Shown here: piece after piece, positions 7,725 through 17,148 of the stretch
Numbering within the stretch: position 1 is the first letter of the stretch
Layout: each line of letters starts with the position of its first letter
NCBI GenBank assembly: GCA_002999035.1
Contig: CP027241.1
Coordinates: 1,801,001 to 1,865,000 of the forward strand
Length of the DNA: 64,000 bases
Direction: 5' to 3'
Source: Lachnospiraceae bacterium oral taxon 500
GTDB taxonomy: Bacteria; Bacillota; Clostridia; Lachnospirales; Vallitaleaceae
Program-made: the position numbers and the translations under genes
The notes under the pieces: generated by a model
Seen by the model: only the letters and a program-made list of their open reading frames with translations
Databases searched by the model: none
What the model was told of the DNA's origin: nothing

Positions 7725-9473
7725 ATGAGAGAGTTGGTACGCAAACTTTATTTGGTGGCAGGTGAACAGTCCGGCCGGATTACGCAGATGCTGATATTTC
7801 ATACCCTGAAATCTTTTTTTGAAAGTTTTATGCTGGGCGGGATTTTGTTTTTGCTAATGAAGGCATGTGCAAACATATTTGAAAGCAGGCCGGTGGTTAT
7901 AAGCGATGTTTACACGCTTGCCTTGATCGCAGCGGCTGGAGTGACGGGAAAAATTATATTCGGATATTTGGCCGATAAAAACAAAAACATTGCTTCCTAC
8001 AGTTTTGGGGCAGAAAACCGGCTGATCGTCGGTGACCGGCTGAAAAAGGTCAATATGGGATATTTCAGTGATAACGGTCCGGGCGATATTTCCGGTCAGA
8101 TGTCGGCGGCGATCACTGAGCTGGAAACGGTTGGTATTTTTATTATCACGGCGTTAATTACCGGCACGATTCAAACCGTGATGATGGGGCTGTTTTTGCT
8201 CCCCTTTGACGCCGTTACCGGTATTTTGGTCTTAGCCACTATCTTTATAGGTGTTTTTATCAATACCCTGGTTCAGAAAAAAGCGGATCAGCTGACGACG
8301 GTGCTGCTGAAAATTAAAATTAAATTAAGTGCCAAAACACTGGAATATGTAAAAGGAATCAGCGTCTTAAAGGCCTTTGGCAAAAATAAAGAGGCAGCAG
8401 CGGAACTGCAGACCGCTATTGCCGAAACCAGAAAAGGCTTTCTGGATATTGAAAAAATAACAGCGCCCATTCAGCTTGTGTATTTATCGGTCTTTAAGCT
8501 GGGCATAGTCACTATTATTGGGATTTCGCTGCTGCGTTTTATAGCTGGCGGTATTTCTGCCGAAAAAGCCATTATGCTTATCGTTTCAAGTTTTGTGGTA
8601 TTTTCCGGTATTGAAATGGTGGGCGGAATGCAGAACTTAAAAGGAATTGCGGTACAGGATTTGGATACGGTGATAAAACTCCGGTCTCTGCCGGTGATAG
8701 AGGAAGGGAAGCAAACGGAGGTAAAAGAAGCAAAGGTAGAACTGAAAAATGTCAGCTTTTCTTACGGCCAGGGCGAACTGTTTCATAATCTTAATCTGAC
8801 GATACCGGCCGGCAAAACGACCGCCATTGTCGGATTTTCCGGCAGCGGTAAGACAACGCTCTGCCACTTGGCATCGCGATTTTGGGATGTAACCGGCGGC
8901 GAGGTGCTGGTTGACGGCAAAAATGTAAAAGACTTCAATTATGATGCTTTTCTGGCTAACTTTAGCTTTGTGTTTCAGGATGTGTATTTGTTTGATGATA
9001 CGGTGCGCAGCAATATTAAGTTCGGCAGTCCGGCCGCTTCTGATGAAGAAATGATGGAAGTGGCCAAAAAAGCCAGGTGCCATGATTTTATTATGAGTTT
9101 GCCGGCCGGCTATGACACGGTTTTGCAGGAGGGCGGTTCGAACCTTTCCGGCGGGGAGCGGCAGCGGATAGCCATTGCTCGGGCGATGTTAAAGCCCAGC
9201 AAAATCGTCATTTTAGATGAAGCTACCTCCAGCATTGACCCGGAAAATGAAAAACAGCTTTTGCAGGCGCTGGCAAATCTGTTAAAGGATAAGACGACCA
9301 TAGTAATTGCCCATAAGCTGAATACGATTAAAAATGCCGATCAAATCGTGGTGCTGGGGCGGGGCGGCATTGAAAGCAGCGGCACGCATGCCGAGCTGAT
9401 GGCGAAATCGCCGATTTATCAAAGGTTTGTGGCTTACCGGGAAAGCGCGGCCGGCTGGGAAGTCGGGGTGTAG
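7725..9473 (+). CDS. ABC exporter half-transporter, second of the pair
   Basis: About 582 residues from ATG 7725, preceded by GGAGGAGGG at 7709-7717. It has an N-terminal six-helix exporter domain and a C-terminal ATPase domain with GFSGSGKTT, LSGGERQR and IVILDEATSSID. Both halves of the pair keep the catalytic glutamate, so both ATP sites look competent. The nearly identical stretch CHDFIMSLPAGYDTV in this protein and CHDFIMSLPRGYDTV in the first shows that they arose by duplication. It is the last gene of the tetR operon; a terminator follows at 9608-9639. Confidence 0.88.
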   Translation: MRELVRKLYLVAGEQSGRITQMLIFHTLKSFFESFMLGGILFLLMKACANIFESRPVVISDVYTLALIAAAGVTGKIIFGYLADKNKNIASYSFGAENRLIVGDRLKKVNMGYFSDNGPGDISGQMSAAITELETVGIFIITALITGTIQTVMMGLFLLPFDAVTGILVLATIFIGVFINTLVQKKADQLTTVLLKIKIKLSAKTLEYVKGISVLKAFGKNKEAAAELQTAIAETRKGFLDIEKITAPIQLVYLSVFKLGIVTIIGISLLRFIAGGISAEKAIMLIVSSFVVFSGIEMVGGMQNLKGIAVQDLDTVIKLRSLPVIEEGKQTEVKEAKVELKNVSFSYGQGELFHNLNLTIPAGKTTAIVGFSGSGKTTLCHLASRFWDVTGGEVLVDGKNVKDFNYDAFLANFSFVFQDVYLFDDTVRSNIKFGSPAASDEEMMEVAKKARCHDFIMSLPAGYDTVLQEGGSNLSGGERQRIAIARAMLKPSKIVILDEATSSIDPENEKQLLQALANLLKDKTTIVIAHKLNTIKNADQIVVLGRGGIESSGTHAELMAKSPIYQRFVAYRESAAGWEVGV

Positions 9474-9607
9474 GCAGGGAGCAGGCGGCAGCCAAGTTGA
9501 TGGAAAAAGGCTGCGTCAGCTTTGAGTTTATATTTTAACAAGGAAATGTTAAAAGAAAGAAGTGTTGCCAAAATCATCAAACCAGTTAGCAGATAAAACG
9601 AAATATG

Positions 9608-9639
9608 AAAAAAGCACGTTGATGGCAGCGTGCTTTTTT
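9608..9639 (+). terminator. Rho-independent terminator after the exporter operon
   Basis: AAAAAAGCACG and CGTGCTTTTTT pair around a 10-base loop, with a T run at the 3' side. The rest of the 9474-9785 gap holds no gene; a weak promoter (TTTACT 9662, TAAAAT 9685, 17-base spacing) may serve ppx. Confidence 0.8.
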
Positions 9640-9785
9640 AAATGAAATTTAGCAAAACCGCTTTACTGTTTGATAGATATGAGTTAAAATGAAAAGATAA
9701 GGATTAAAGAAAGAAATGCCGGTTGTTTTGGATTTGTGCCTATCATTAAAAAAACGGCTTTTCTTTTACAAGCAGGAGGAGAATT

Positions 9786-11333
9786 ATGCCCAGAAAACAA
9801 ATCGCAGCCATTGACGTCGGTTCGCATTCGATTCAAATGACCGTCGGCGAGATTAACCGCAAAGGCGAATATCGGGAATTGGATCATTTTTATAAAACGA
9901 CAACCTTGGGTCGGGATACTTTTAACGACGGCAAGATCAGCTTTGAGTCAGTCGATAAGCTGTGCGAGCTGCTGGAGGTTTTTGCTCAGGTGATTCGAGA
10001 CTATCAGGTCTCCTATTATAAGGCGGTGGCCACTTCCGCGCTCAGAGAGGCCGGCAACCGGGACTATATTATCGATCAGATTAAACAGAAGACCGGGATT
10101 GAGATTCAGGTAATCAGCAATTCGGAGGAGCAGTTTTATCATCACCGGGCGATTAAATCATGCATGAGCGGAATTGATAATATTTTAACAGAAAATACGC
10201 TGATGATTGCCGTGGGAGCGGGCAGTATTCAAATTACGGCGTATCATGACCAGACGCTTCATTCCACTCAAAACATCAAAATTGGAGCGCTTCGGCTGCG
10301 TGAGGTGTTCGGCACCTTGGAGAATGAGCTTCTGGATTATCAAATGGTGATTGAAGAATATATCAAGGCCAATCTGGATGCGATTGATATTTTTCAGGAA
10401 AATCTCTGCTATAAGAATTTGATTGTAGTCGGCGGAGAAATCGAGTTGCTGAACCGGATTCAGCAGTCCTTTTTTGGGCAGAGCAGCGATCGTTTTCCGG
10501 CCGAAGATTTTTACCGGCTGTATCAGTTTATTCTCCGGCAAAATGTGGAAGAACTGGGAAAAAATTATGAGATTTCTTATGAGAGAGCGGAAATTCTGCA
10601 TCCGATCGTTATGCTGTTGGGGAACCTGATTATGCAGATTGATGCCAAACAGATTATTTTGTCCAAGGCCGGTTTAAACGAAGGCATCATCAACGAAATG
10701 CATGAAGAAATTTATTCGCTGACCAGCAAAGCGGCTTATGCCGATGATATTTTGGAAAATGCCAGAGAAGTGGCGGGGCGCTTTTATTATCATGAAAAGC
10801 ATCAGAAAATATTGGAAAACTACGCCGCTTTTATCTTTAAAAAGACAAAGCGCCTGCACGGCATGAATGAAGAAGAGCTGCTGCTGCGGGCGGCCATCAT
10901 TTTGCAGGATGTGGGCAAAGCGATTGACCAAAGCAATCATTCGCTGCATTCTTATCATATTATCGGAGCGTTGGAGATTTTGGGCTTATCGGAGCGGGAA
11001 GTTAATATTATTGCACATGTGGCCGGCAATCATACCGACAGCCGACCGAAGCTGACGGACGCGGCCTACCGGGCTTTGCCGCAGCGGGATCGGATTTTGG
11101 TATCTAAGCTGACGGCGATTATCGGTTTGGCCAATGCTCTGGATAAATCGCATCAGGGCAAGTATGTGTTGCAGTCGATCAATATTAAGAATAAAGAATT
11201 GATGGTAATTGCCACGACCCGGTTTTTGACCAATACCACTTTAGAAGAATGGAGCTTTCGGTCCAAAGCCAAGTTTTTTAAAGAAGTCTTTGGTATTATG
11301 CCGATTTTAAAGATTAAAAAGGAGTATCAATGA
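9786..11333 (+). CDS. ppx: Ppx/GppA family exopolyphosphatase with HD-like C-terminal domain
   Basis: A 515-residue protein with an N-terminal ASKHA phosphatase fold: AAIDVGSHSIQMTVGEI is the phosphate-1 motif, followed by KAVATSALREAGN and AVGAGSIQITAY (phosphate-2). Residues about 310-500 form the HD-type helical domain often seen in Ppx (LQDVGKAIDQSNHSLHSYHI). It releases phosphate from the ends of polyphosphate or hydrolyses pppGpp. The stop overlaps the start of ppk by four bases (ATGA), so synthesis and breakdown enzymes are translationally coupled. The usual DxGSNS start motif reads DVGSHS here. AGGAGGAG upstream of ATG 9786 fixes the start. Confidence 0.88.
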   Translation: MPRKQIAAIDVGSHSIQMTVGEINRKGEYRELDHFYKTTTLGRDTFNDGKISFESVDKLCELLEVFAQVIRDYQVSYYKAVATSALREAGNRDYIIDQIKQKTGIEIQVISNSEEQFYHHRAIKSCMSGIDNILTENTLMIAVGAGSIQITAYHDQTLHSTQNIKIGALRLREVFGTLENELLDYQMVIEEYIKANLDAIDIFQENLCYKNLIVVGGEIELLNRIQQSFFGQSSDRFPAEDFYRLYQFILRQNVEELGKNYEISYERAEILHPIVMLLGNLIMQIDAKQIILSKAGLNEGIINEMHEEIYSLTSKAAYADDILENAREVAGRFYYHEKHQKILENYAAFIFKKTKRLHGMNEEELLLRAAIILQDVGKAIDQSNHSLHSYHIIGALEILGLSEREVNIIAHVAGNHTDSRPKLTDAAYRALPQRDRILVSKLTAIIGLANALDKSHQGKYVLQSINIKNKELMVIATTRFLTNTTLEEWSFRSKAKFFKEVFGIMPILKIKKEYQ

Positions 11334-13462
11334 TGATGCAAAAAGCAGGACAAGCCGTTGATTTATCAAATCCGCAGTATTATGAAAACAGGGAGCTGAG
11401 CTGGCTGGAGTTTAACCAAAGAGTATTGGAGGAAGCGGAAAATCCGGAAAATCCTTTATTTGAAAGATTAAAGTTCCTGTCGATTGTCAGTTCCAATTTG
11501 GACGAGTTTTTTATGGTTCGGGTTGCCTCGCTCAAAGAACAGGTTGACGCCGGTTATACGAAAGAAGATTTTGCCGGTTTTACGCCGAAAGGTCAGTTAA
11601 AAGCGATTTCGGTGCGGACGCATGTGATGGTGGAAGAACAGGTGCAGCATTTTAAAAGAGGAATTTTGCCGCAGCTGCGCAAAAAGAAGATTATTTTTCA
11701 TTCGGAGCTGCCAAAACTGACGGCCACGCAAAAAAGCTTTGTTGAGCAGTATTTTACCAATATGCTATATCCGATTTTAACACCGATGGGCGTTGATTCT
11801 TCGCGGCCTTTTCCGCTGATTATGAATAAAACCCTGAATATCGGGGTGATTGTTGAAAATAAGGGCAGGGAGGAGTTTGCCACCATTCAGGTGCCGTCGA
11901 TCATTGACCGGCTGATTAAGATTCCGGCGGCGGAGGATGGATATCATGAATTTGTGTACCTGGAAGATGTTATCACGGAATATATCGACCGCCTGTTTGT
12001 CGGCCGGCAGGTGCTGGCCTGCGGACAGTACCGGATTACGCGCAATTCTGACCTCTTGATTGATGAAGAAGAAGCCGAAGATTTATTGCTGGAGATTGAA
12101 AAGTCCATTCAGCAGCGAAAATGGGGGCAGGCGATCCGGCTGGAGCTGAAAAAAGATATTGACCAGCGGATTGTCGATCATTTGCAGAAATCCCTGGAAA
12201 TTCACCGCAAAGATGTTTATGCCATTGACGGGCCGCTGGACTTTACTTTTTTGATGAAGTTTTACGGCGACGAGTGCGGCGCTGATATGAAATATTCTGA
12301 GTTTACGCCGTGTCAGCCGTGGGCGCTGAAAGAGGATATTTTTGCGACCATAAGGGAGCGCGATTTGTTCTTGCACCATCCGTTTGAAAGTTTTCAGCCG
12401 GTGGTTGATTTTGTTAAGACGGCGGCAGAGGATCCGCGGGTGTTGGCGATTAAGCAGACGCTTTACCGGGTCAGCGGCAAATCGCCGATTATTCAGGCAC
12501 TGGCCAGAGCCGCTCAATCCGGCAAGCAGGTGACGGTGCTTGTCGAATTAAAAGCCAGATTTGATGAGGAGAATAATATTCAGTGGGCCAGAAGCTTGGA
12601 AAGAGCGGGCTGCCATGTTATTTACGGCTTGGTTGGTCTGAAAACGCATAGCAAAATTACGCTGGTCGTGCGCCAGGAGGAGGACGGGATCCGCCGTTAT
12701 GTTCACTTAGGCACCGGCAATTATAACGATGTGACGGCCCGGTTTTATACTGACATGGGCCTGTTGACTTGCAATGAATTGATTGGGGCGGATGCCTCGG
12801 CAGTCTTTAACACGCTGTCCGGTTATTCCGAACCGCCGAAGCTCCATAAGCTGACCATGGCGCCGACCGGGCTTAGGGAAAAGTTTTATCAGCTGATTCG
12901 CCGGGAAGCGGAGCATGCCCGGCAGGGGCGGCCGGCCAAAATGATTTGCAAGATGAACTCGTTGTGCGACCTCGGCATCATGAAGGAAATCTATCAGGCG
13001 GCGATGGCCGGTGTTCAGGTTGAGTTGATTGTCCGGGGAATTTGCGGCCTGATTCCGGGGATTCCGGGCGTCAGCGAAAATATCAGTGTCCGTTCCATTG
13101 TCGGCAAATATTTGGAGCACAGCCGGATTTATTATTTTTATAATGACGGCCGGGAGGAAGTTTATTTGTCGAGTGCGGATTTTATGCCGAGAAACTTAGA
13201 CCGCCGGGTGGAACTTCTCTTTCCGATTGAAGACGAAGAAATCAAGCAAGGCCTTTTTCGGATTTTAGAGATTGTTTTAAAGGATACCGTTAAAGCCAAG
13301 CTGAAAACCTTAGAAAAGCAATACCGCAATATTGACCGGCGCGGCAAGGAAGTTTTGAACTCACAGGCTAAGTTCGAAGAATTAGCCCGGGGAAAAAGCA
13401 GGCAGCTGGCGGAAAAGGAGCATGCCGATATTTTCATTCCGATTACGGCTCAAAGCGAATAA
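11330..13462 (+). CDS. ppk: Polyphosphate kinase 1
   Basis: A 710-residue protein of normal PPK1 length. It begins with YYENRELSWLEFNQRVLEEA, the N-domain signature, and has SNLDEFFMVRVASL. The two PLD-like catalytic domains show LKTHSKITLVVRQE (containing the His expected to be phosphorylated) and YVHLGTGNYND, then SSADFMPRNLDRRVELLFPI near the C-terminus. The enzyme makes polyphosphate from ATP at the membrane. It follows ppx with a four-base overlap. Confidence 0.93.
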   Translation: MMMQKAGQAVDLSNPQYYENRELSWLEFNQRVLEEAENPENPLFERLKFLSIVSSNLDEFFMVRVASLKEQVDAGYTKEDFAGFTPKGQLKAISVRTHVMVEEQVQHFKRGILPQLRKKKIIFHSELPKLTATQKSFVEQYFTNMLYPILTPMGVDSSRPFPLIMNKTLNIGVIVENKGREEFATIQVPSIIDRLIKIPAAEDGYHEFVYLEDVITEYIDRLFVGRQVLACGQYRITRNSDLLIDEEEAEDLLLEIEKSIQQRKWGQAIRLELKKDIDQRIVDHLQKSLEIHRKDVYAIDGPLDFTFLMKFYGDECGADMKYSEFTPCQPWALKEDIFATIRERDLFLHHPFESFQPVVDFVKTAAEDPRVLAIKQTLYRVSGKSPIIQALARAAQSGKQVTVLVELKARFDEENNIQWARSLERAGCHVIYGLVGLKTHSKITLVVRQEEDGIRRYVHLGTGNYNDVTARFYTDMGLLTCNELIGADASAVFNTLSGYSEPPKLHKLTMAPTGLREKFYQLIRREAEHARQGRPAKMICKMNSLCDLGIMKEIYQAAMAGVQVELIVRGICGLIPGIPGVSENISVRSIVGKYLEHSRIYYFYNDGREEVYLSSADFMPRNLDRRVELLFPIEDEEIKQGLFRILEIVLKDTVKAKLKTLEKQYRNIDRRGKEVLNSQAKFEELARGKSRQLAEKEHADIFIPITAQSE

Positions 13463-13743
13463 AAATTTGATTAGAATGAAAAGATAGACTACTCAAATTC
13501 GGTCTTTTGTGATATGATGAGTCAGGTGATTACAATGCTGCCGTTTTTAACGGCAAAAGAAAGCCGGTAATTTGGCGCTGTGCATTTTGTTCTGGCGGAA
13601 AGAGAGAAGTTCTTTCGGCAGTTTAGGCGTGCCTTGCGTTTTTGCTGCCGCATGGACGATGGTTCTTTGCAGCCGGCAAGAGGTACGGCTCTGAATTTGA
13701 CTTTCGGAATAAAGATTAAAGTATAGGAGCGTTTTTAAAGAAA
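13463..13743 (+). other. Intergenic leader of LCP genes
   Basis: No gene is supported. A TATGAT box near 13513 with a poor -35 may start the LCP transcript. TGCCGTT-TTT-AACGGCA (13539-13555) is a 7-bp hairpin without a following T run. The long leader is otherwise featureless to me. Confidence 0.35.
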
Positions 13744-14859
13744 ATGGGGAAACAAAGTAAGATATTGGCGGTGCTGTGTGGCCTGATTGTTATTTTATTG
13801 GTTGGCAGTTATGCGCTGATCCAGATGACAGACAAGGCCAAGGCAAATCAGGCGGAAACGGTTGAACCGGAGCAGGAAAAACAGTCAGAGCCGGAAAAGG
13901 AACCGGAACCGGAAAAGGAGGTTGTGCCGGAATCAAAAACCGGCTTAATGATTGGCTTTGACCAGTCCAATAAGCTGACCGATGTGCTGATGGTGGGACG
14001 GGTTGATACCGAGCAGAATAAGATTAAGGTTATCTCTGTGCCGCGGGATTTTTATATTGATTTTAGTCAGGAGCCGTTTAAAAGTATTAAAAAGGCCAAC
14101 CCGAATATTCAGATTGCCCACTGCCGGATTAATGAAATTTATATCAATATGGGCGCTAAAGAAGAGGGGCTGCAAGTACTGAAGCAGGTAATTGAGGCTT
14201 TGACCGGCCTGACCGTTGATTATATGGCGACCATCAATGTCAGCGGGTTTAAGGAAGTGGTTGATATTGTCGGCGGCGTTGAGTTTGACGTGCCGGAGCG
14301 GATGTACAAAATGGATCCGTACCAAAACCCGCCGCTGCGGATTGATTTACAGCCGGGTCTGCAGCTTCTAAACGGTGAACAAGCGCAGGGCCTGGTCCGG
14401 TTCCGTGGCTATAAAATGGGTGATTTTCAGCGGATTAAGGTGCAGCAGAGCTTCATTACGGCTCTGTTTCATAAGATTACCGCCAGCAGTACCGAGCAGA
14501 TGACGAGCCTTGTAAAGCAGGTTTTTACCATGTTTAAAGCAGATTTCGGCATCGTTGTCATCATGGATTATTTAAATTATTTTTTGGATAAAGATATTGC
14601 TCATGTTATGGATACCGACAATATGATTACTTTGGAGGGCTATAACGACAATGTTAACGGGGCGGCTATTCTGCGTTTTGATGTTGAGAAAAATCGTGAA
14701 AAGGTTAAACAGCTCCTGACCGGGGAGGCGGCCGAGACAGAAAAAGACGCGGAAAAAGCGGCAGACGAGCCGAAAACAAACGAATCAAAAAAGGCGGACG
14801 GCCAAAAGGATTCGGCCGACCGGAATAAGACAGAAGAAAAACAGCAGGAAAAGAAATGA
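13744..14859 (+). CDS. LytR-CpsA-Psr (LCP) family protein, first copy
   Basis: A 371-residue membrane-anchored protein: one N-terminal transmembrane helix (ILAVLCGLIVILLVGSYALI), an acidic Pro/Glu linker, then an LCP catalytic domain with VLMVGRVDTEQNKIKVISVP-like strand, the Arg/Asp-rich PRDFYIDF motif and a VRFRGYKMGDFQRIKVQQ motif. LCP enzymes transfer undecaprenyl-linked polymers (teichoic acid, capsule) to peptidoglycan outside the cell. The C-terminal about 55 residues are a charged Lys/Glu tail of low complexity. The second LCP gene starts one base after the stop and tagA is downstream, which supports a wall-polymer role. Confidence 0.85.
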   Translation: MGKQSKILAVLCGLIVILLVGSYALIQMTDKAKANQAETVEPEQEKQSEPEKEPEPEKEVVPESKTGLMIGFDQSNKLTDVLMVGRVDTEQNKIKVISVPRDFYIDFSQEPFKSIKKANPNIQIAHCRINEIYINMGAKEEGLQVLKQVIEALTGLTVDYMATINVSGFKEVVDIVGGVEFDVPERMYKMDPYQNPPLRIDLQPGLQLLNGEQAQGLVRFRGYKMGDFQRIKVQQSFITALFHKITASSTEQMTSLVKQVFTMFKADFGIVVIMDYLNYFLDKDIAHVMDTDNMITLEGYNDNVNGAAILRFDVEKNREKVKQLLTGEAAETEKDAEKAADEPKTNESKKADGQKDSADRNKTEEKQQEKK

Positions 14860-14869
14860 GGTGAAGTTG

Positions 14870-16246
14870 TTGGCAAATAAAAACAAAGTTCGCAGAAATA
14901 AGTTTTTTCGGGTATTTTTTATGGCCGTGGCCGTTTTTGCGGTCATCTCTGCGCTGGCAACGACGATTTATGTGCTGGTTGCCAAAAATAATTTGCTGAG
15001 CAAGGTTTTGCAGAATCCGGTCTTAAAAAATGAAGATGCCAAGACATCAGCCAAGGATAAAGCTTTTACCGTAGTTGCTTTGTTTGGGGTCGATCAGGTT
15101 GGCGCATACCGGACCGATGTCAATATGCTGGTATTTTTTAATCATAAAAATCAGGAAATCAATGTGGTTTCCGTGCCGAGAGATACCAAGTTTAATTGGC
15201 CGGAGGAACTGTATACCGAAATTTCGGCCAAGCGCAGGGACATACCGAAGATTATACCGATTAATGAGGTGCCGGCCTATGTTAATGCCGATGCCCGGAA
15301 CGAAGCTTCGGTCAAGGTACTGGAAAATGCATTTCATATGAATATTGATTATTATGTTAATTTGGATTTGACGGCCTTTAAATATATTGTTGACGTTGTT
15401 GGTCCGATTCCGTTTGAGGTGCCGGAGGACATGAACTATTCCGATCCGGCCCAGAATCTGCACATTCAATTAAGTAAGGGATTACAGAACTTGAACGGAG
15501 CCGAGGCTGAGCAGCTGGTTCGCTATCGCGGCTATCCGGACGCCGATTTAGGCCGGATTAAAACCCAGCAGGCATTTTTAAAAGCCTTTATCGAGCAGGT
15601 CTTAAAACCGGAAAACAAGGTAAATCTGCCCGGTATTATCAAGGGGATTTATCCTTATATTCAAACGAACTTTAAAGACGCGGCCGATTATTTGGTATAC
15701 TTGGATCAAATCAGTTTGGATAAGGTTCAGATGACGACGCTGCCCGGCAGCGCCACCGAAGATAAGAAATATGCTTATGATTCGGCCAAGTCCAAGGAAT
15801 TGTTTGAAACAATTCTGACAACCAAAAACTTGACGCAGGACAGTGAGAAGCCGGGAGAGGCGCCGCAGCCCGATCCGAATCAAAAACCGGATAATCAGGC
15901 GCAGCCGGTACCGGATCCGGCACCGGAAAACGATCCCAACACCGGTGTTCAGGTTAAAGAAGTATACGATGTCAAGCTGATGCCGATCGGTGTTTATAAC
16001 GGCACGGATATCAGCGGCTTAGCGGCGAAGACCAAGGAAACTTTGGAAAAAGCCGGTTATCGGGTGGTAAAAACCGGCAATTATCCGACTAAGCCGGTGG
16101 AAAAAACAATTTTAAAGGTTTACGCCGAAGCCATCGGCGAAGAATTACTGCCTTATTTTGCCGGTGCGGAGATTCAGGTCGATGAATCCCTGAAGGGCAA
16201 GGAAGAAGAAATTGTGATTGTCTTAGGTCTGACCGAAAAACGGTAA
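14870..16246 (+). CDS. LCP family protein with LytR C-terminal domain, second copy
   Basis: About 458 residues. AGGTGA at 14859-14864 points to TTG 14870 as the start, not the GTG at 14861, which is part of the ribosome site. One N-terminal transmembrane helix is followed by an LCP domain (FGVDQVGAYRTDVNMLVFF, VVSVPRDTKFNW, LVRYRGYPDADLGRIKTQQ). After a Pro/Asp/Gln linker the last about 90 residues form a LytR_C domain (IGVYNGTDISGLAAKTKETL). It should attach glycopolymers to peptidoglycan like its neighbour; the pair may differ in substrate or redundancy. Confidence 0.85.
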   Translation: MANKNKVRRNKFFRVFFMAVAVFAVISALATTIYVLVAKNNLLSKVLQNPVLKNEDAKTSAKDKAFTVVALFGVDQVGAYRTDVNMLVFFNHKNQEINVVSVPRDTKFNWPEELYTEISAKRRDIPKIIPINEVPAYVNADARNEASVKVLENAFHMNIDYYVNLDLTAFKYIVDVVGPIPFEVPEDMNYSDPAQNLHIQLSKGLQNLNGAEAEQLVRYRGYPDADLGRIKTQQAFLKAFIEQVLKPENKVNLPGIIKGIYPYIQTNFKDAADYLVYLDQISLDKVQMTTLPGSATEDKKYAYDSAKSKELFETILTTKNLTQDSEKPGEAPQPDPNQKPDNQAQPVPDPAPENDPNTGVQVKEVYDVKLMPIGVYNGTDISGLAAKTKETLEKAGYRVVKTGNYPTKPVEKTILKVYAEAIGEELLPYFAGAEIQVDESLKGKEEEIVIVLGLTEKR

Positions 16247-16334
16247 GTCAAGATTACTTTTTTTGGTCGCTCCGAGTTTGGCGGTTTGCCGGCAGAGGGA
16301 ATGGCGGCCGGAGAAAGAGGAATCAGTATAAAAA

Positions 16335-16364
16335 AGACGACCCTATCAGTGATAGGGTCATCTT
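16335..16364 (+). repeat. Perfect 21-bp palindrome resembling a tet operator, upstream of tagA
   Basis: GACCCTATCA-G-TGATAGGGTC (16339-16359) is perfectly symmetric, and AAGA/TCTT extend the stem beyond a single mismatch. The core CCCTATCAGTGATAG equals the core of the tetO2 operator. It lies 12 bases before the AGGAGG of tagA. With A residues before and few T after it, it could be a weak terminator of the LCP transcript or an operator; symmetry alone cannot decide. Confidence 0.6.
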
Positions 16365-16383
16365 GTGTTAACAGGAGGAAAGA

Positions 16384-17148
16384 ATGCAGCCCCAAAAACA
16401 GGAAAAAGAGAAAAAGACAAAAAAAATAGAAATTTTGGGCGTGGGAATTGATGTGCTGACTATGGATCAGGCGGTCAATACCGTCCGTCGCTGGCTGACG
16501 GAGCCGGAAAAAAGAATGATTTTTACGGTCAACCCGGAGATCATTATGCTGGCTAAGGATGATCCGGATTTCAGCCGGACGTTAAATCAGGCGGATATGG
16601 TGACCGCGGACGGAATCGGTGTGGTGATGGCGGCTAAAAAGTTAGGAACACCCCTGCCGGAGCGGGTAGCCGGTTATGATTTGCAGCTGCGCCTGTTTGC
16701 CGAAACAGAAGCAAGTTATTATTTTTTGGGGGCAGCCGAAGGCGTGGCGGCGGAAGCCGCCCAAAAAATCATGGCCAAATATCCGACAGCGAAGGTACTG
16801 GGAACGCATAACGGTTACTTTAAAGACATTGAGGAAATTGCCGAGGAAATTAATCGCTGTGCCCCCGATATTCTGTTGGTCGGACTGGGCGCTAAAAAGC
16901 AGGAGGAATTGATTGCCCGCTGCAAGGACCGGCTGAATGCCAAAGTTTTTATTGGGGTCGGCGGTTCCTTTGACGGTTTTTCCGGCCGGGTGAAACGGGC
17001 ACCGCAGTTTTTTATCCGCCTGCATTTGGAATGGTTTTATCGTTTGCTCAAGCAGCCCAGCCGTTGGCGGCGGATGCTGAAGCTTCCGCAGTTTTTACGG
17101 GAGGTTCAAAAATACAAAAAAAATAAATCAGGAGTAGTCAAATGTTAA
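16384..17148 (+). CDS. tagA: WecG/TagA/CpsF family N-acetylmannosaminyltransferase
   Basis: A 254-residue protein, the usual size for this family. Recognisable blocks are FTVNPEIIMLAKDDPDF, ADMVTADGIGVVMAAKK, YYFLGAAEGVA, NGYFKD, ILLVGLGAKKQE and GVGGSFDGFSGRVKRAP. TagA adds ManNAc to lipid-linked GlcNAc to begin wall teichoic acid or a similar glycopolymer, on the inner face of the membrane; the TADG aspartate is the catalytic candidate. The two LCP enzymes upstream would attach the finished polymer. It overlaps the YitT gene by seven bases. Confidence 0.9.
   Translation: MQPQKQEKEKKTKKIEILGVGIDVLTMDQAVNTVRRWLTEPEKRMIFTVNPEIIMLAKDDPDFSRTLNQADMVTADGIGVVMAAKKLGTPLPERVAGYDLQLRLFAETEASYYFLGAAEGVAAEAAQKIMAKYPTAKVLGTHNGYFKDIEEIAEEINRCAPDILLVGLGAKKQEELIARCKDRLNAKVFIGVGGSFDGFSGRVKRAPQFFIRLHLEWFYRLLKQPSRWRRMLKLPQFLREVQKYKKNKSGVVKC

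Noticed and set aside
16339-16359. Vector contamination by a tet operator
   Set aside because: Only the palindrome core matches; the flanks are continuous with normal LCP and tagA genes.
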